Positions 1 to 10,190 are shown, numbered from the stretch's first letter. The stretch is DNA of 64,000 nt from Candidatus Amulumruptor caecigallinarius (GCA_944321825.1 CALUMU010000008.1:1-64000), one strand, 5' to 3'. Numbers and translations: made by a program. Notes: generated from the sequence alone by a model not told the origin.

Positions 1-1
1 G

Positions 2-74
2 AGCGAAAAACGGGACTCGAACCCGCGACCCCAACCTTGGCAAGGTTGTGCTCTACCAACTGAGCTATTTTCGC
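2..74 (-). tRNA. tRNA-Gly (anticodon GCC)
   Basis: The minus strand folds into a complete 73-nt cloverleaf. It has a 7-bp acceptor stem (GCGAAAA with TTTTCGC), a D arm, an anticodon loop TTGCCAA giving anticodon GCC, and a T arm with TTCGAGT in its loop. The discriminator base is U. No CCA is encoded, as is usual in Bacteroidota. Transcription runs out of the left edge of the window. Confidence 0.95.
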
Positions 75-97
75 AAGCGTTTTTCTTAATTGCTCTG

Positions 98-129
98 CAA
101 AGGTAGAGCTTATTTCCGACATCTGCAAA
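98..129 (-). promoter_or_regulatory. Bacteroidales-type promoter of tRNA-Gly
   Basis: On the minus strand TTTGC (129-125) is followed after 19 bp by TACCTTTG (105-98). This is an excellent match to the Bacteroidales -33/-7 consensus (TTTG, then TAnnTTTG). It lies about 24 bp upstream of the tRNA 5' end. Confidence 0.75.
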
Positions 130-198
130 TTTTTCCGCAACTTTTATTCAAAAACTTACCGCAACTGCTATGGCTTGGTATATATAGCACGAAGAAAA

Positions 199-234
199 GC
201 CGCACCATGCCTCGGCGATGGGGCATGGTACGGC
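199..234 (-). terminator. Intrinsic terminator after the GH3 operon
   Basis: A 13-bp stem (199-211 with 222-234, one G-T wobble) with a 10-nt loop is followed on the minus strand by TTTTCTT. It lies downstream of the last GH3 stop codon. I see no gene in the roughly 100 bp between the stop codon and the hairpin. Confidence 0.7.
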
Positions 235-339
235 CATTACTTTGGATATGTCTCATAGCCTATTACATCAAGCTGAGAGGTGCTTCAAGCCAGAGGGCTT
301 CAACCCCTTCCGGGCGTCCATCTCTGCCGAATAGGGGCG

Positions 340-2667
340 TCAGTCGATGTTGGGAGTGTCGAACACGGTCGTCTCCGTGCATTTAAGCTCTACAACCTTG
401 TCGGCGACACGGCAACGGAATTGCCCTTTCTCCAACATCCACTTGCCGTCAGCCCTTACATAGGCCAGATCTGTTGCCGGAATGGTGAAGCGGACAGTCT
501 TTGTCTCGCCTGGGTTCAGACTGATTTTCTCAAACGCCCGGAGACGGCGATTGTCAGGGACAATGGATGAAGCCACAAGGTCGCTTGAATAAAGCAGCAC
601 AGCCTCTTTGCCCTCGCGGCTGCCGCTATTGGTCACGTCTATCGAGAATGTCAGCATATCGCCGTTTTTAAATTCCGGCTTGTCGACCGTCAGGTTGCCG
701 TAAACAAACGATGTGTAGCTCAACCCATAGCCGAAAGGCCACTGGGCTGAAATGACGGCATTGTAATCGTATGCACCCTCCATAGTCTCGCTGACTTCGC
801 TGATTTTGTAGTCATATGTCGAAAGCGAGTTGACCTCCTTGGGGTATGTGAAGGGCAGCTTTCCGCTGAAGTTCGACGTGCCGGCCAGCAGGTTGGCAAG
901 CGCATCGCCGCCGTAATTGCCGGGCAGGATTATGTCGACAACCGCAGCGGCAAGAGGCTCGATGTCGCTGATGATGCGCGGGCGGCCTTCGTTAAGGACA
1001 AGCACCACCGGCTTGCCGGTCTTGGCAAGAGCCTTGACAAGTTCTTTCTGATTAGCCGACAGGTTAAGGTCGCTAAGATTACCAGGGGTCTCGCAATACG
1101 AATTTTCACCGATACATGCCACGATGTAATCCACATCCTTAGCCGCAGCGACGGCCTTCTCTATTTCGGGTGCGTTCTCTTCCCAGTATTTGCCGTCCTC
1201 CTTGTAGGTCAGCCCGGGTTCATAGACGATGTTGCCTTTGCCGAACTTGCCCTGCATCGCCTCGAGGATGGTGTTGTACTGCTCGGTAAACTGGTTGGCA
1301 AGATGCCCCTGCCACGTATAGCTCCAGCCTCCTACAAGACACCGCATCGAGTTGGCGTTAGGCCCGGTGACAAGGATTTTCTTGCCCTGGGGCAGCGGCA
1401 GTATGCCGTCGGTGTTTTTGAGCAGCACCATCGATTCCTCCGCGCTCTTCAGCGCGAGCTGCGCGTGTTCCTTGCCGCCAAACAGCGGATAGTCTTTCAT
1501 CCTCGTGTCAGGCGTGCCAAAGAGTCCGAGACGGTACTTCATGCGCAGTATGCGCCTTGCAGCATCGTCGATGCGCGACATCGGCACCTCGCCCTCATCC
1601 ACGAGCTCTTTAAGCAGTATGCAGAAATCCCAGCTGTAGGGGTCCATCGACATGTCGATACCGGCGTTTATCGCCATCTTGATAGCTTCTTTCTTGTTTT
1701 CGGCTACTTTCTCGCGACGGAAGAGCTGCACGATGTCGGCCCAGTCGCTCACTATCACGCCGTCCCAGCCGAGCTCATCCTTAAGCCACTGCGTGAGCAG
1801 ACGGTAGTTGATGTGTCCGGGCACACCGTTGACCGAGCCGGAGTTGCACATGAACGACAACGCCCCGGCCTGGGCAGCAGCCTTGTACGGCGCGAAATGC
1901 TTCTCCCGCAGATCGCTTTCGGAGATAATCACAGGCGTGCGGTCCTTGCCGGAGAAAGGCACACCGTAGCCCATGTAGTGCTTGACCGATACACCCACAC
2001 TGTTTTTGCCCAAATGGTTGGGGTCATCGCCCTGGAAGCCTTTCACAGCCGCCGCGCCCATGACCGCGTTGACCAACGGATCCTCGCCATAGTTTTCCCA
2101 CAGACGGGGCCAACGCTGGTCACGGCCGAGGTCGAGCGTCGGCGAGCATACCCATGGGCAGTCGCCGGCACGGGTCTCGTATGCCGTAGTTTTAGCAGCG
2201 TCATACGCTATCTGGCTGTTGAATGTAGCGGCTACATTGATATTCTGCGGAAACAGTGTGCCGCCCTGTGTATAGGTCGTCCCATGGTTCTGGTCGAGGA
2301 AGTACACACACGGGATGCCGATTGTCTCCATCGACTTTTTCTGGATGGCAGGGATAATCTCGTTCCACTTCGCCAATGTCGGGGCGCATGTACCGGGCGC
2401 GTTCAATATGGAGCCTATCTTGTATTTGCCGAATACGGAGTCCATCATAGCCTCGTTAAGCTTGAAGTCGCCCTGGGCATCGAATCCGCCGATTACGTCC
2501 ACGACCACCTGGGTCATCTGCCCGATTTTCTCTTCAAGGGTCATACGGGAGAGAAGCTCCTCCACCTTGGCCTCTATGGCCGGGTCTTTTGGTATCGCCG
2601 GTGTAGCTGCCATGACAGCTCCCACGCTCAGCAGCGACGCTCCCAATAAAAAGTGCTTTCTGATCAT
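340..2667 (-). CDS. Secreted glycoside hydrolase family 3 (beta-glucosidase-like)
   Basis: This 775-residue protein has a signal peptide (about residues 1-20, ending VGAVMA) and is predicted to act in the periplasm or at the cell surface. It has the GH3 (beta/alpha)8 domain from about residue 30 to 370, with the conserved KH pair (K229-H230) and the catalytic nucleophile D308 in VIVSDW. A GH3 C-terminal sandwich domain and a fibronectin-III-like domain (about 670-760) follow. The family removes beta-linked glucose or similar sugars from the non-reducing ends of oligosaccharides; the exact substrate cannot be read from the sequence. It is 11 bp downstream of a second, divergent GH3 gene, so the two are probably co-transcribed. 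No SusC/SusD pair is adjacent, so this is not a classical polysaccharide utilisation locus within the window. Confidence 0.93.
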   Translation of the reverse strand: MIRKHFLLGASLLSVGAVMAATPAIPKDPAIEAKVEELLSRMTLEEKIGQMTQVVVDVIGGFDAQGDFKLNEAMMDSVFGKYKIGSILNAPGTCAPTLAKWNEIIPAIQKKSMETIGIPCVYFLDQNHGTTYTQGGTLFPQNINVAATFNSQIAYDAAKTTAYETRAGDCPWVCSPTLDLGRDQRWPRLWENYGEDPLVNAVMGAAAVKGFQGDDPNHLGKNSVGVSVKHYMGYGVPFSGKDRTPVIISESDLREKHFAPYKAAAQAGALSFMCNSGSVNGVPGHINYRLLTQWLKDELGWDGVIVSDWADIVQLFRREKVAENKKEAIKMAINAGIDMSMDPYSWDFCILLKELVDEGEVPMSRIDDAARRILRMKYRLGLFGTPDTRMKDYPLFGGKEHAQLALKSAEESMVLLKNTDGILPLPQGKKILVTGPNANSMRCLVGGWSYTWQGHLANQFTEQYNTILEAMQGKFGKGNIVYEPGLTYKEDGKYWEENAPEIEKAVAAAKDVDYIVACIGENSYCETPGNLSDLNLSANQKELVKALAKTGKPVVLVLNEGRPRIISDIEPLAAAVVDIILPGNYGGDALANLLAGTSNFSGKLPFTYPKEVNSLSTYDYKISEVSETMEGAYDYNAVISAQWPFGYGLSYTSFVYGNLTVDKPEFKNGDMLTFSIDVTNSGSREGKEAVLLYSSDLVASSIVPDNRRLRAFEKISLNPGETKTVRFTIPATDLAYVRADGKWMLEKGQFRCRVADKVVELKCTETTVFDTPNID

Positions 2668-2678
2668 AGTATGATGTG

Positions 2679-4913
2679 TTATTTAAGGGTGAATTTTGCC
2701 TTGCTGCGTATGTCTGCCGACGACGAACCTACCAGCAGCTCGAATGTTCCCGGCTCTGCCTCCCATGACTTGGAAGCCGGATTGTAAAAACTCAGCATGT
2801 CGGACGTAATCTCAAATTCAGCTATCGCCGTGGCTCCGGGGGCTATCTCCAATTTAGAGAAACCTTTCAGCTCCTTGACCGGGCGGTCAAGACTCGACTT
2901 GACGTCTCTGACATAGAGCTGCACCACCTCTTTTCCGGCGACGCTGCCGGTGTTCGTAACCGGGACTGTGAGCTTAAGGGTGCCGTCCTTCTCCATTTCA
3001 GTCTTGTCTAACACGGCCTTGCCGTAACCGAATGTCGTGTAGCTCAGACCGTGGCCAAAGGGGAATGTCGGCTTGAGATTGTTCTTTTCAGTGAACCTGT
3101 ATCCTACATAGATACCCTCTTTATATGGTATGTCCCACATCTCGTTGCCGAAGCGGTCGGTCGTTTTCGTGCCGGGATAGTCGCCGAGACGGTGCGCACC
3201 GCACTGGTCGAGCGTAGCATACAGCGTATAGGGCATCTTCCCTGACGGGTTGACATCGCCCGAAAGCACATCCGCGATGGCATTGCCAGCCTCGCTGCCT
3301 CCATACCACGCCTGCACTATGGCCGGGACTTTCTTCGCCCATGGCATAGCCACCCCGGTCCCTGCCACATTGACCACCACAAGGTTGGGATTGGCATCAT
3401 ACAGCGTCTCGATAAGCTCGTTTTGACCGTAGGGCAGGTTATAGTCCAAGCGGTCGGTATCTTCCGAATCCTGATGCGGACTCTTGTTAAGGCCGCCTAT
3501 AAATATCACAAGGTCAGCCGATTTTGCACAGCCGACGGCCTCGGCAAGCAGCTCCTCCTTCGAGCGGCTGTCCGTCAGGTCCTGGCCGGTCGTCACGCCA
3601 TTGTATTCTCCGCTGACATCTCCCACATATCCTCTTGCATAGACGATGTCGGCCACCTTGCCGAAACGGGCTTTCAGCCCCTCCAACGGCGTGATTTCAT
3701 ATTTCGCCTTCAATGACGACGAACCGCCGCCGACCACCATCATCTTGATGGCGTTTTCTCCTATAATAGCGATTTTCCTGTGTTTGGCAGGATTGACAGG
3801 CAGCAGACCCTTGTCGTTTTTCAACAACACTATGCCGCCGGCACCGATCTGCCGGCACGACTGACGATGTGCATCCGACACCATCTCGCCCCAAGGACGG
3901 TTGCGGTTCATAGCCGTGCGCATCGTGAGTTTCAGCACTCGCCGCACCTTGTCGTTAAGTACATCCTCACCATACGTACCGTCCTGCAGCCCGACGAGGT
4001 AGTTGTTGGCAAGCCAGTAATTGTCATAGGCATTCTTTTGGCCGGCTTTCAATCCGTCGGTCCACGAACCGAACTCCATATCCAAGCCGCCGTTGACCGC
4101 CGAAGGTGTGTCATGCACAGCACCCCAGTCCGAGATGACCGCGCCGCCGTAATTCCACTCCCCTTTCAACACCTCGTTCATCAGATACGGGTTGTAGCTG
4201 GCATGTTCGCCGCGAAACAGGTTGTAGCCCCCCATGAAGCTCCAGGCATCGCCGCGTGTGGCAGCCGCCTTGAACGCCGGGAAATATATCTCGTGGAGCG
4301 CACGGTCGTCGACGACAGGATTGGACGTATGCCGGTTCAGCTCGTTGTTGTTAAGGGCGAAATGTTTGACGCAGACAGCCACCCCATTGTCCTGCACACC
4401 TTTAATATAAGGCAGCGACATCTCAGTCGTAAGAAACGGATCCTCGCCGAAATATTCAAAATTCCTGCCGCAAAGAGGTGTCCTGAATATGTTGACACCC
4501 GGACCGAGAAGGACATCCTTGTTACGGAAACAAGCCTCCTCCGCTATCGACTTGCCATACAGATACGACAGCTCCGGGTCCCAGCTCGCCGACAGGCATA
4601 TCAGAGCCGGATAGGCCGTGCATGAGTCGTTGGTCCAGCCGGCCTGTTCCCATTCGTCCCACATGACTTCCGGACGCACTCCGTGGGGACCGTCCGTACA
4701 CCACAATTCGGGTATTCCGAGACGCGGGACTCCCGGCGAACTGAATTTCGACTGGGCGTGGATGATCGCCACCTTCTCTTTCAGCGTCATCCGCGACAGG
4801 GCATCCTCCACACGCTCGTCTAATGGTCTGCTTTCATCCATATACACAGGTGTCTGCGAACTGGCATACACTCCGCTCAAAAGCATCAAAACAGATAATA
4901 ATACGGTTTTCAT
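2679..4913 (-). CDS. Secreted glycoside hydrolase family 3, second paralogue
   Basis: This 744-residue protein has a signal peptide (about 1-19, ending YASSQ). The GH3 catalytic domain carries an [11 protein letters not shown] block, the KHF pair (K183-H184) and the nucleophile D262 in VISDWG. A C-terminal Fn3-like domain with [11 protein letters not shown] is present. It resembles the BglX or xylosidase branch of GH3 more than its downstream neighbour does, so the two enzymes probably cleave different linkages; the substrate is not determined. It is the promoter-proximal gene of a two-gene operon, with a promoter about 55 bp upstream. Confidence 0.93.
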   Translation of the reverse strand: MKTVLLSVLMLLSGVYASSQTPVYMDESRPLDERVEDALSRMTLKEKVAIIHAQSKFSSPGVPRLGIPELWCTDGPHGVRPEVMWDEWEQAGWTNDSCTAYPALICLSASWDPELSYLYGKSIAEEACFRNKDVLLGPGVNIFRTPLCGRNFEYFGEDPFLTTEMSLPYIKGVQDNGVAVCVKHFALNNNELNRHTSNPVVDDRALHEIYFPAFKAAATRGDAWSFMGGYNLFRGEHASYNPYLMNEVLKGEWNYGGAVISDWGAVHDTPSAVNGGLDMEFGSWTDGLKAGQKNAYDNYWLANNYLVGLQDGTYGEDVLNDKVRRVLKLTMRTAMNRNRPWGEMVSDAHRQSCRQIGAGGIVLLKNDKGLLPVNPAKHRKIAIIGENAIKMMVVGGGSSSLKAKYEITPLEGLKARFGKVADIVYARGYVGDVSGEYNGVTTGQDLTDSRSKEELLAEAVGCAKSADLVIFIGGLNKSPHQDSEDTDRLDYNLPYGQNELIETLYDANPNLVVVNVAGTGVAMPWAKKVPAIVQAWYGGSEAGNAIADVLSGDVNPSGKMPYTLYATLDQCGAHRLGDYPGTKTTDRFGNEMWDIPYKEGIYVGYRFTEKNNLKPTFPFGHGLSYTTFGYGKAVLDKTEMEKDGTLKLTVPVTNTGSVAGKEVVQLYVRDVKSSLDRPVKELKGFSKLEIAPGATAIAEFEITSDMLSFYNPASKSWEAEPGTFELLVGSSSADIRSKAKFTLK

Positions 4914-4970
4914 GATATTTGGTTTGGTTAACAGATTGAGAGTGGTACGGCTCTACTATAGCCGCATATG

Positions 4971-5002
4971 CAAAGTTAGCAAATATTGATGCTCAAAATC
5001 AA
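4971..5002 (-). promoter_or_regulatory. Promoter of the GH3 operon
   Basis: On the minus strand TTGA (5002-4999), a 20-bp spacer and TAACTTTG (4978-4971) match the Bacteroidales consensus. The predicted start is near 4965, giving a leader of about 50 nt before the ATG at 4913. Confidence 0.6.
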
Positions 5003-5056
5003 GTAGAGAACCCCTTTATATCCCCAATACACCTCATCCCAAACTCAATAACAACC

Positions 5057-5170
5057 TCAATTCGACCTCAACAACCACCCCACAAGCTCCAGATTCGGAT
5101 ACGGCACCCCCTCGTCAGGAACCGACAGGCTCTTTCGACCGTAGCGACAAAACAGGTGCCAGAAACCGCT
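5057..5170 (-). pseudogene. Coding-like 3' remnant of an unrecognised gene
   Basis: Directly after the DUF389 stop codon, in a different frame, the minus strand reads 37 codons of protein-like sequence before a TGA. It includes SGFWHLFCRYGRKSLSVPDE followed by GVPYPNLELVGWLLRSN. There is no start codon or upstream coding continuation other than the DUF389 shadow frame. I interpret it as the surviving C-terminal end of a deleted gene. I do not recognise the family. Chance cannot be excluded for so short a stretch. Confidence 0.3.
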
Positions 5171-6542
5171 ATGGATTACCTGTGGATGTGACCAACTGCA
5201 GACCTTTGACTTGCAGACGCACTTCAAGGTAACGCGTCAGCTCTTCGCGGCGGCTCGTAGGCATAGGCATCGCGTACTTGACCACTGCGACCTCCACGGT
5301 GTCAAGCCGTCCAGTAGCCACATTGCCCGACACCATGCGGCTCACCGCTATGTCCTCGACCTGCGGAAACAGCACCTTTATCTCCGGAACAATGCTGCCG
5401 ACTATGGTGTCACGCCGGCTCTGCATCGCCAACACCGAGCGCAGAGAGTCCACCTCTATCTGCTTGCGCGACAATGTGGCCTGGGCTATGTCATACAGCT
5501 CCTTGGTCGATGCCTGTCCGAGATCGGCACCCGACGGAAGCCGAGGCGAATCGCCCTGGAATATGTAGAGCGAAGCTCCGCTCAGACCGTAGAATTTGAG
5601 CTTTGACACCAACTCCGCCTTCAGGCTGTCAGACGGCAGCACTTTGCCTATAAGGGTCACTGCAATGCTCTCCTTGCCATGCTCCATGGTGGCGTTGTGG
5701 CCGAGCACCTGTGTGGCAGGAAATTTCATCTCCGAGGTGACGAAACGGCTGACATTTTGCTGGAACCGCTCATATCGGAGCATATTGTAAGTCAGATACA
5801 CGCTGGGAAGCATAGTGAGGATAGCCACTGCATAAACAATCCTTTTTATACGCCTCGCTCGCACACTGTCCGCCACATCGGCCTTATGGAAGTTCATCAG
5901 CTTGACCCCGATAAACGTCGCCAGACCGATATATATCGAGTTGATAAGAAACAGGTATGTCGCCCCGAAAAAGTAGTTCATCTGCCACGTGGCGAGACCG
6001 TAACCTGCGGTGCAAAGCGGAGGCATAAGGGCCGTGGCGATGGCCACTCCGGGTATCACGTTGCCCTTGTTTTTGGATGCTATGGCGAAGATACCGGCTG
6101 CACCGCCGAAGAAGCCTATAAGCACGTCATATATAGTGGGCGATGTGCGAGCCAACAGCTCGCTATGTCCCTGGCTCACAGGCGAAATCAGAAAATAGCA
6201 GGTCGACGCTAACACCGACAGCCCGGCTGCCACGGTCAGATTGCGCAGCGACCGCTTCAGCAGCGTGAAATCCTCGACCCCGACAGCCAACCCCAATCCG
6301 ATGATAGGACCCATCAACGGCGATATGAGCATCGCGCCGATTATGACAGCCGTCGAATTGGTGTTCAGCCCGAGCGAAGCTATCAGCATCGCAAAAACCA
6401 GAATCAATATGTTGGTGCCTTTAAACGACACACCGTCGCGTATCGACTTCTCGGCCTCGTCCTGCGACACTAAATATCCGTTAAGCGAAAAATAACCCTT
6501 AAAGGCTTCTTTGACCGAATCAAACGGCGTTTTCGTCATCAC
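5169..6542 (-). CDS. DUF389 family membrane protein
   Basis: This 457-residue protein carries the DUF389 core (about residues 35-230). It is recognisable by the block TSTAVIIGAMLISP-like (NSTAVIIGAMLISPLMGPI) and several further membrane helices ending near residue 260. A soluble C-terminal half of about 200 residues without clear motifs follows and contains Arg- and Ser-rich helices. The family is widespread in bacteria and its transport or structural role is not established. The gene appears monocistronic and is preceded by a copy of the 9-bp-period repeat. Confidence 0.88.
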   Translation of the reverse strand: MMTKTPFDSVKEAFKGYFSLNGYLVSQDEAEKSIRDGVSFKGTNILILVFAMLIASLGLNTNSTAVIIGAMLISPLMGPIIGLGLAVGVEDFTLLKRSLRNLTVAAGLSVLASTCYFLISPVSQGHSELLARTSPTIYDVLIGFFGGAAGIFAIASKNKGNVIPGVAIATALMPPLCTAGYGLATWQMNYFFGATYLFLINSIYIGLATFIGVKLMNFHKADVADSVRARRIKRIVYAVAILTMLPSVYLTYNMLRYERFQQNVSRFVTSEMKFPATQVLGHNATMEHGKESIAVTLIGKVLPSDSLKAELVSKLKFYGLSGASLYIFQGDSPRLPSGADLGQASTKELYDIAQATLSRKQIEVDSLRSVLAMQSRRDTIVGSIVPEIKVLFPQVEDIAVSRMVSGNVATGRLDTVEVAVVKYAMPMPTSRREELTRYLEVRLQVKGLQLVTSTGNP

Positions 6543-6584
6543 AATAAGTATTAAAGTAATGTATCAGCAGACCTTCTAATAAAA

Positions 6585-6620
6585 CCTTATACGACTTATA
6601 CGACTTATAAATCTTATCCG
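6585..6620. repeat. 9-bp-period degenerate repeat, locus 1
   Basis: Four consecutive 9-bp units (CTTATACGA, CTTATACGA, CTTATAAAT, CTTATCCG) lie just upstream of the DUF389 gene. The same motif recurs at five other gene boundaries in this window. Confidence 0.7.
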
Positions 6621-6659
6621 CCAGACTTTTACCGTCATCTGCTTTATAATATAACTAAC

Positions 6660-6698
6660 AAGGACGCAGCTCCATGTGTTCGCATGTCTGCGTCCTTG
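6660..6698 (-). terminator. Hairpin terminator after the TPR gene
   Basis: A perfect 10-bp stem (AAGGACGCAG with CTGCGTCCTT; 6660-6669 and 6689-6698) sits 20 bp beyond the stop codon of the TPR gene. On the minus strand it is followed by A/T-rich sequence but no long T run. Confidence 0.5.
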
Positions 6699-6718
6699 CC
6701 GTATATCAGCTCTTTATC

Positions 6719-8335
6719 TTACTTAAAAAGGTTGCCGTAACTATCGAGCAACGCATCGAAACGCGCATCGCCACGCAGAGGAGCCACATTTATGCCTCCG
6801 TCCATTGCCTTGGTCCAGTTGTGGTACGAAGCATACCCCTTCTTGAGCGCATCCTCCATATACTTGAAAGCTTTCTCTTTGTCGCCACGCTGCGCCCAGT
6901 AACATGCCGCATAATAGGCTATCTCGCCGTCATTGTCCTTGACTCCGGCAGCTGTCAGGCCATCGATCCACGCATCGCCTTCGGCTAAGTCGCCGAGCAT
7001 CAGATGTGCAAAACCTTTGAGCGAGGCCACCTGACCGGCTGGATAGTCCATCTTGAGCACATCCCCGTAAAACTGCTTGGCCTGTTCGGGCATGTTAAGA
7101 TGGCTACGGAGCACATCGCCACGGTAGAAGTAATAGACGGGATAACGGCCGTCGGCCTGCAGCGCACTGCCAAATGCAGCACTCGCTTCGGGATACAGCC
7201 CCATGCCCTGCTGGGCCACACCCTTGGCTATGAAAGCCGGGGCATACGCCTGATCCTTCGCTATGGCCTTGTCGGCATTTTCTACCGCTGCCTTATAAGC
7301 GCCTTGTGCACTTTTAATCAGCGACTTGATGACATAAGCGTCACGGTTGTGGCTCGACGACCCGATGGCATAGTCGGCCTTTTCGAGGGCTTCGGCATAT
7401 CTGCCGAGATTATAGTAGCACTCGGCCAATTCGGTATATATGCTCGGCAGGTTGAGCAGATTGTTTGTGTCGATATAGGTGAAATCGGCGATGGCCGGCA
7501 GATAGTGGAAATGCGCTTTGGCTATCATGCCGCGGATATAGTACATGACTCCGTTGCGCGGACCCTTGTCTATAGTCTTCTGAAGGCCGGTCATGACTGC
7601 GGCATAGTCGTCACACGCCAGCTCCGCCATCTCTCGCAGTGCCGCCGGCATCACGCTGCGGTCAAGCTGCAGGGCCATGGCATAATCGTCGACGGCATCG
7701 GCATTGTTGCCCATCATGCGGTAGACCGACGCACGGCGCATATACGACACGGCATGCGAGGGATCCAATTCCACAGCCCGTGCACACAGCTTCTGGGCAG
7801 CGGCTATGTCGCCCTCTTTGATGGCCACACGCGCCAGTCCGAACTGAGCCTCCTGGCTGCGGGGATTGAGCTTCTGGAGAGCCTTGTAGTCAGCCTTGGC
7901 TGCGGCATAATCCCCCTTTTCAAATTCGAGATTGCCTATCTGGTACATCGTGGCATAATCATCGGGGGAGTACGTCAGAGCCTTCCTGTAGTCGGCTAAA
8001 GCCTCGCTGTATTTCCCTAACTGTTCATAGATGCCGGCGCGGAGGCTGTAAGCGTCAAACAGGAATCCCTTGTCGGTGTCAGGAGCAGCCTGTATGGCGG
8101 CATTGACATCGTTGAGAGCCTTGCCAAACTGGTTTTGGCGGTAATAACCGTTGCCACGGCTGTAGAGGGTCTTGAAATCCTTGGGGTTCTCGGCGATAAG
8201 TTTATCATAGGCTTTCATCGTCGCCTGTTGCATCTCCCGTCCGGAGCGCGAAATGCTCTGGGCATACGCCTCTGCCGACGAGGTCAAAAGCACGGCCGCC
8301 AACACCCCGGCGGTCAGAAGTGATTGTAGTTTCAT
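6719..8335 (-). CDS. Secreted tetratricopeptide-repeat protein
   Basis: This 538-residue protein has a signal peptide (about 1-25, ending AEAYAQS). It is then almost entirely TPR helices, with repeated patterns such as YADALADYRKAL, YAAAKADYKAL and ADAVDDYAMALQLD from about residue 35 to 480. TPR arrays are protein-protein scaffolds; no catalytic motif is visible. It starts 43 bp downstream of kdsA on the same strand and is probably in its transcript. This suggests, but does not prove, an envelope-related role in the periplasm. Confidence 0.88.
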   Translation of the reverse strand: MKLQSLLTAGVLAAVLLTSSAEAYAQSISRSGREMQQATMKAYDKLIAENPKDFKTLYSRGNGYYRQNQFGKALNDVNAAIQAAPDTDKGFLFDAYSLRAGIYEQLGKYSEALADYRKALTYSPDDYATMYQIGNLEFEKGDYAAAKADYKALQKLNPRSQEAQFGLARVAIKEGDIAAAQKLCARAVELDPSHAVSYMRRASVYRMMGNNADAVDDYAMALQLDRSVMPAALREMAELACDDYAAVMTGLQKTIDKGPRNGVMYYIRGMIAKAHFHYLPAIADFTYIDTNNLLNLPSIYTELAECYYNLGRYAEALEKADYAIGSSSHNRDAYVIKSLIKSAQGAYKAAVENADKAIAKDQAYAPAFIAKGVAQQGMGLYPEASAAFGSALQADGRYPVYYFYRGDVLRSHLNMPEQAKQFYGDVLKMDYPAGQVASLKGFAHLMLGDLAEGDAWIDGLTAAGVKDNDGEIAYYAACYWAQRGDKEKAFKYMEDALKKGYASYHNWTKAMDGGINVAPLRGDARFDALLDSYGNLFK

Positions 8336-8378
8336 TATAATTGGTTGATATGATTGTATGATATGGTTTCCGATTTGC

Positions 8379-9203
8379 CTATTCTGTTATCCTGTTGACC
8401 GCCTCGCGCAATATCGTAAGCCTGCGCAGCAAGCCGGGCAGACGGTCGAGCGGCAGCATGTTGGCCCCGTCGCTCTTGGCTACCGACGGATTCTGGTGCG
8501 TCTCCATAAAGAGACCGTCGACTCCGGCGGCGATGCCGCAGCGGGCTATGGTCTCTATCAGCTCGGGACGGCCGCCGGTCACCCCGGCGGTCTGGTTGGG
8601 CTGCTGGAGCGAGTGTGTAGCGTCAAGGATCACAGGGCAGTTGTTACGCTTCATCTCCGGGATGCCGCGATAGTCCACAATGAGATCCTGATAGCCGAAT
8701 GTCGTGCCGCGTTCCGTGATGGCGACATCGGTGTTGCCGGCCTCCACCACCTTCATCACCGCATGGCTCATAGCCTCCGGCGACAGGAACTGTCCCTTCT
8801 TGATGTTGACCGTGCGCCCGGTACGCGCCGCAGCCACAAGCAGGTCGGTCTGACGGCACAGGAATGCCGGTATCTGCAATATATCCACATACTCGGCAGC
8901 CATACGCGCCTCCTCGGGAGTGTGGATGTCGGTGACCACAGGCACGTCGAACGTCTCGCGCACCTTGCGCAGTATGCCTAAAGCCTTCTCGTCGCCGATA
9001 CCCGTAAACGAGTCAAGGCGCGAGCGGTTGGCCTTGCGGTAGGAACCCTTGAACACATACGGGATGCCGAGCTCCGATGTAACCGCCACGACCTTCTCGG
9101 CTATATCCATAGCCATCGCCTCGCCTTCGATTACACACGGCCCGGCAAGCAGGAAAAAGTTCTCAGAGCTGTCTTTCAGTTGTTTAAGCCCTTGATAGTG
9201 CAT
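8379..9203 (-). CDS. kdsA: 3-deoxy-8-phosphooctulonate synthase (KDO-8-P synthase)
   Basis: This 274-residue cytoplasmic enzyme condenses phosphoenolpyruvate with arabinose-5-phosphate to KDO-8-phosphate, the first committed step to the KDO sugar of the lipopolysaccharide core. Family motifs AGPCVIEG, KGSYRKANRSR, the ATHSLQQPNQ block and GLFMETH are all present. Cys23 in the first motif is the residue typical of the metal-dependent class of KdsA, whereas E. coli-type enzymes carry Asn there; this class assignment is inferred from that residue. It is the upstream gene of a two-gene unit with the TPR protein. A weak promoter-like TAATTTTG lies at 9275-9268. Confidence 0.96.
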   Translation of the reverse strand: MHYQGLKQLKDSSENFFLLAGPCVIEGEAMAMDIAEKVVAVTSELGIPYVFKGSYRKANRSRLDSFTGIGDEKALGILRKVRETFDVPVVTDIHTPEEARMAAEYVDILQIPAFLCRQTDLLVAAARTGRTVNIKKGQFLSPEAMSHAVMKVVEAGNTDVAITERGTTFGYQDLIVDYRGIPEMKRNNCPVILDATHSLQQPNQTAGVTGGRPELIETIARCGIAAGVDGLFMETHQNPSVAKSDGANMLPLDRLPGLLRRLTILREAVNRITE

Positions 9204-9360
9204 ATATAATATGTGATTGAGTCAGTATATAAATGTAACTGGAGTCAGTCGGAAGAAAGATTATACGCAAAATTACGCAATAATCTTAAGATTGCGCCTA
9301 TCACCCTGTCAAAAAAAGACTTACATCCCTACTCCTCGTTCTCTCCTCCACATGTCGACA

Positions 9361-9930
9361 TCAAAGGAAATGAAGATGCTCGCCGGTAAATTGGTATCTC
9401 AAATCCTTAGAACGTGTCCCTATCTGTTTTGCCGGGATTCCACCCATAATGGCGAATGGTGGCACATCTTTTGTCACGACTGCCCCAGCAGCAATAACAG
9501 CTCCTTCGCCAATCGAAACACTGTGCAGAATCTGGGCATTAGGACCGATCCACACCCTGTCACCGACAACTATGGGACCACGCGATTGGGGCGTAGAACG
9601 AAACCAAGGGTCCGAATGGTCGTGGCTTCCGGTCCAAAGACACACCCTGCTGCCTACATTAACACTTTTCCCGAATCTAATCCCTCCCCTTCGCGCATCA
9701 AGTATGGCATTATCGCCAATGGATGTACCCTCGCCAACCTCAAGAGACCATGGAGCTCTCAACTCCGCCCCATGATATATGACGGCATCCTTTTTCATGG
9801 AGACACAAAACACATGCTTGTAGAAAAATTTTCTAACAGTATGTGACGGAATATTTGCCGTATATTGTAGAATCAAGCGATGGTATCCGTCAATATAATT
9901 TATTATCCGTCTTCGCCGCGCAGCCCTCAT
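9361..9930 (-). CDS. Left-handed beta-helix (hexapeptide) acyltransferase
   Basis: This 189-residue protein has hexapeptide repeats from about residue 60 to 165 (IGDNAILDARRGG, VGDRVWIGPNAQI, IGEGAVIAAGAVVTKDVPP, GIPAKQIG). They form the left-handed beta-helix of the WcaF/serine-acetyltransferase-like family. The catalytic-type His lies in the GSHDHSDP loop. Such enzymes usually O-acetylate sugars or antibiotics and often belong to surface polysaccharide pathways; the acceptor is unknown. The ATG at 9930 gives the expected N-terminus before IPSHTVRK. An upstream open stretch in another frame, joined through a run of seven G (minus strand), suggests a frameshift near the true start. Confidence 0.85.
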   Translation of the reverse strand: MRAARRRRIINYIDGYHRLILQYTANIPSHTVRKFFYKHVFCVSMKKDAVIYHGAELRAPWSLEVGEGTSIGDNAILDARRGGIRFGKSVNVGSRVCLWTGSHDHSDPWFRSTPQSRGPIVVGDRVWIGPNAQILHSVSIGEGAVIAAGAVVTKDVPPFAIMGGIPAKQIGTRSKDLRYQFTGEHLHFL

Positions 9931-9955
9931 ATCCGCTTTTGTATCAGCATATTTA

Positions 9956-10123
9956 TCAAATACCTCTGATACCCCCCCATGGATTTTTCAGGAATCTACG
10001 TCTGTGAAGCCGCGAGTACACCGACAACATCGGCGCAGACAGCACAAGCGTCAAAGGCTTATATATAACCAGTAAAAATAAAATTAATAGAAAAATATTA
10101 TTCATGATGTAAACAATTCTCAT
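9956..10123 (-). CDS. Small hydrophobic ORF upstream of the acyltransferase
   Basis: This 55-codon ORF starts MRIVYIMNNIFLLILFLLVI, so it would make one membrane helix followed by a basic tail (SRLHRRRFLKNPW). It ends shortly after a run of seven G residues (plus-strand C at 9972-9978). Losing one G would fuse it in frame to the acyltransferase with a coding-like linker (VSEVFDKYADTKAD). It may therefore be the N-terminal part of that gene, a separate small membrane protein, or chance. Confidence 0.3.
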   Translation of the reverse strand: MRIVYIMNNIFLLILFLLVIYKPLTLVLSAPMLSVYSRLHRRRFLKNPWGGIRGI

Positions 10124-10190
10124 CTCATTTTTGAACTTTCAACTGAGATGTTTGTGCTAATTTATAACATTTCAACGTTGACTGCAAATT

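Noticed and set aside
1303-2649. 448-codon open frame antisense to the first GH3 gene
   Set aside because: It is a shadow frame of a clear GH3 gene in G/C-rich DNA and has no domain-like sequence.
340-4913. Polysaccharide utilisation locus
   Set aside because: There are two GH3 genes but no SusC/SusD pair and no local regulator in the window.
9217-9846. 209-codon plus-strand frame over the acyltransferase
   Set aside because: The minus strand encodes well-formed hexapeptide repeats; the plus-strand product is unlike any protein.
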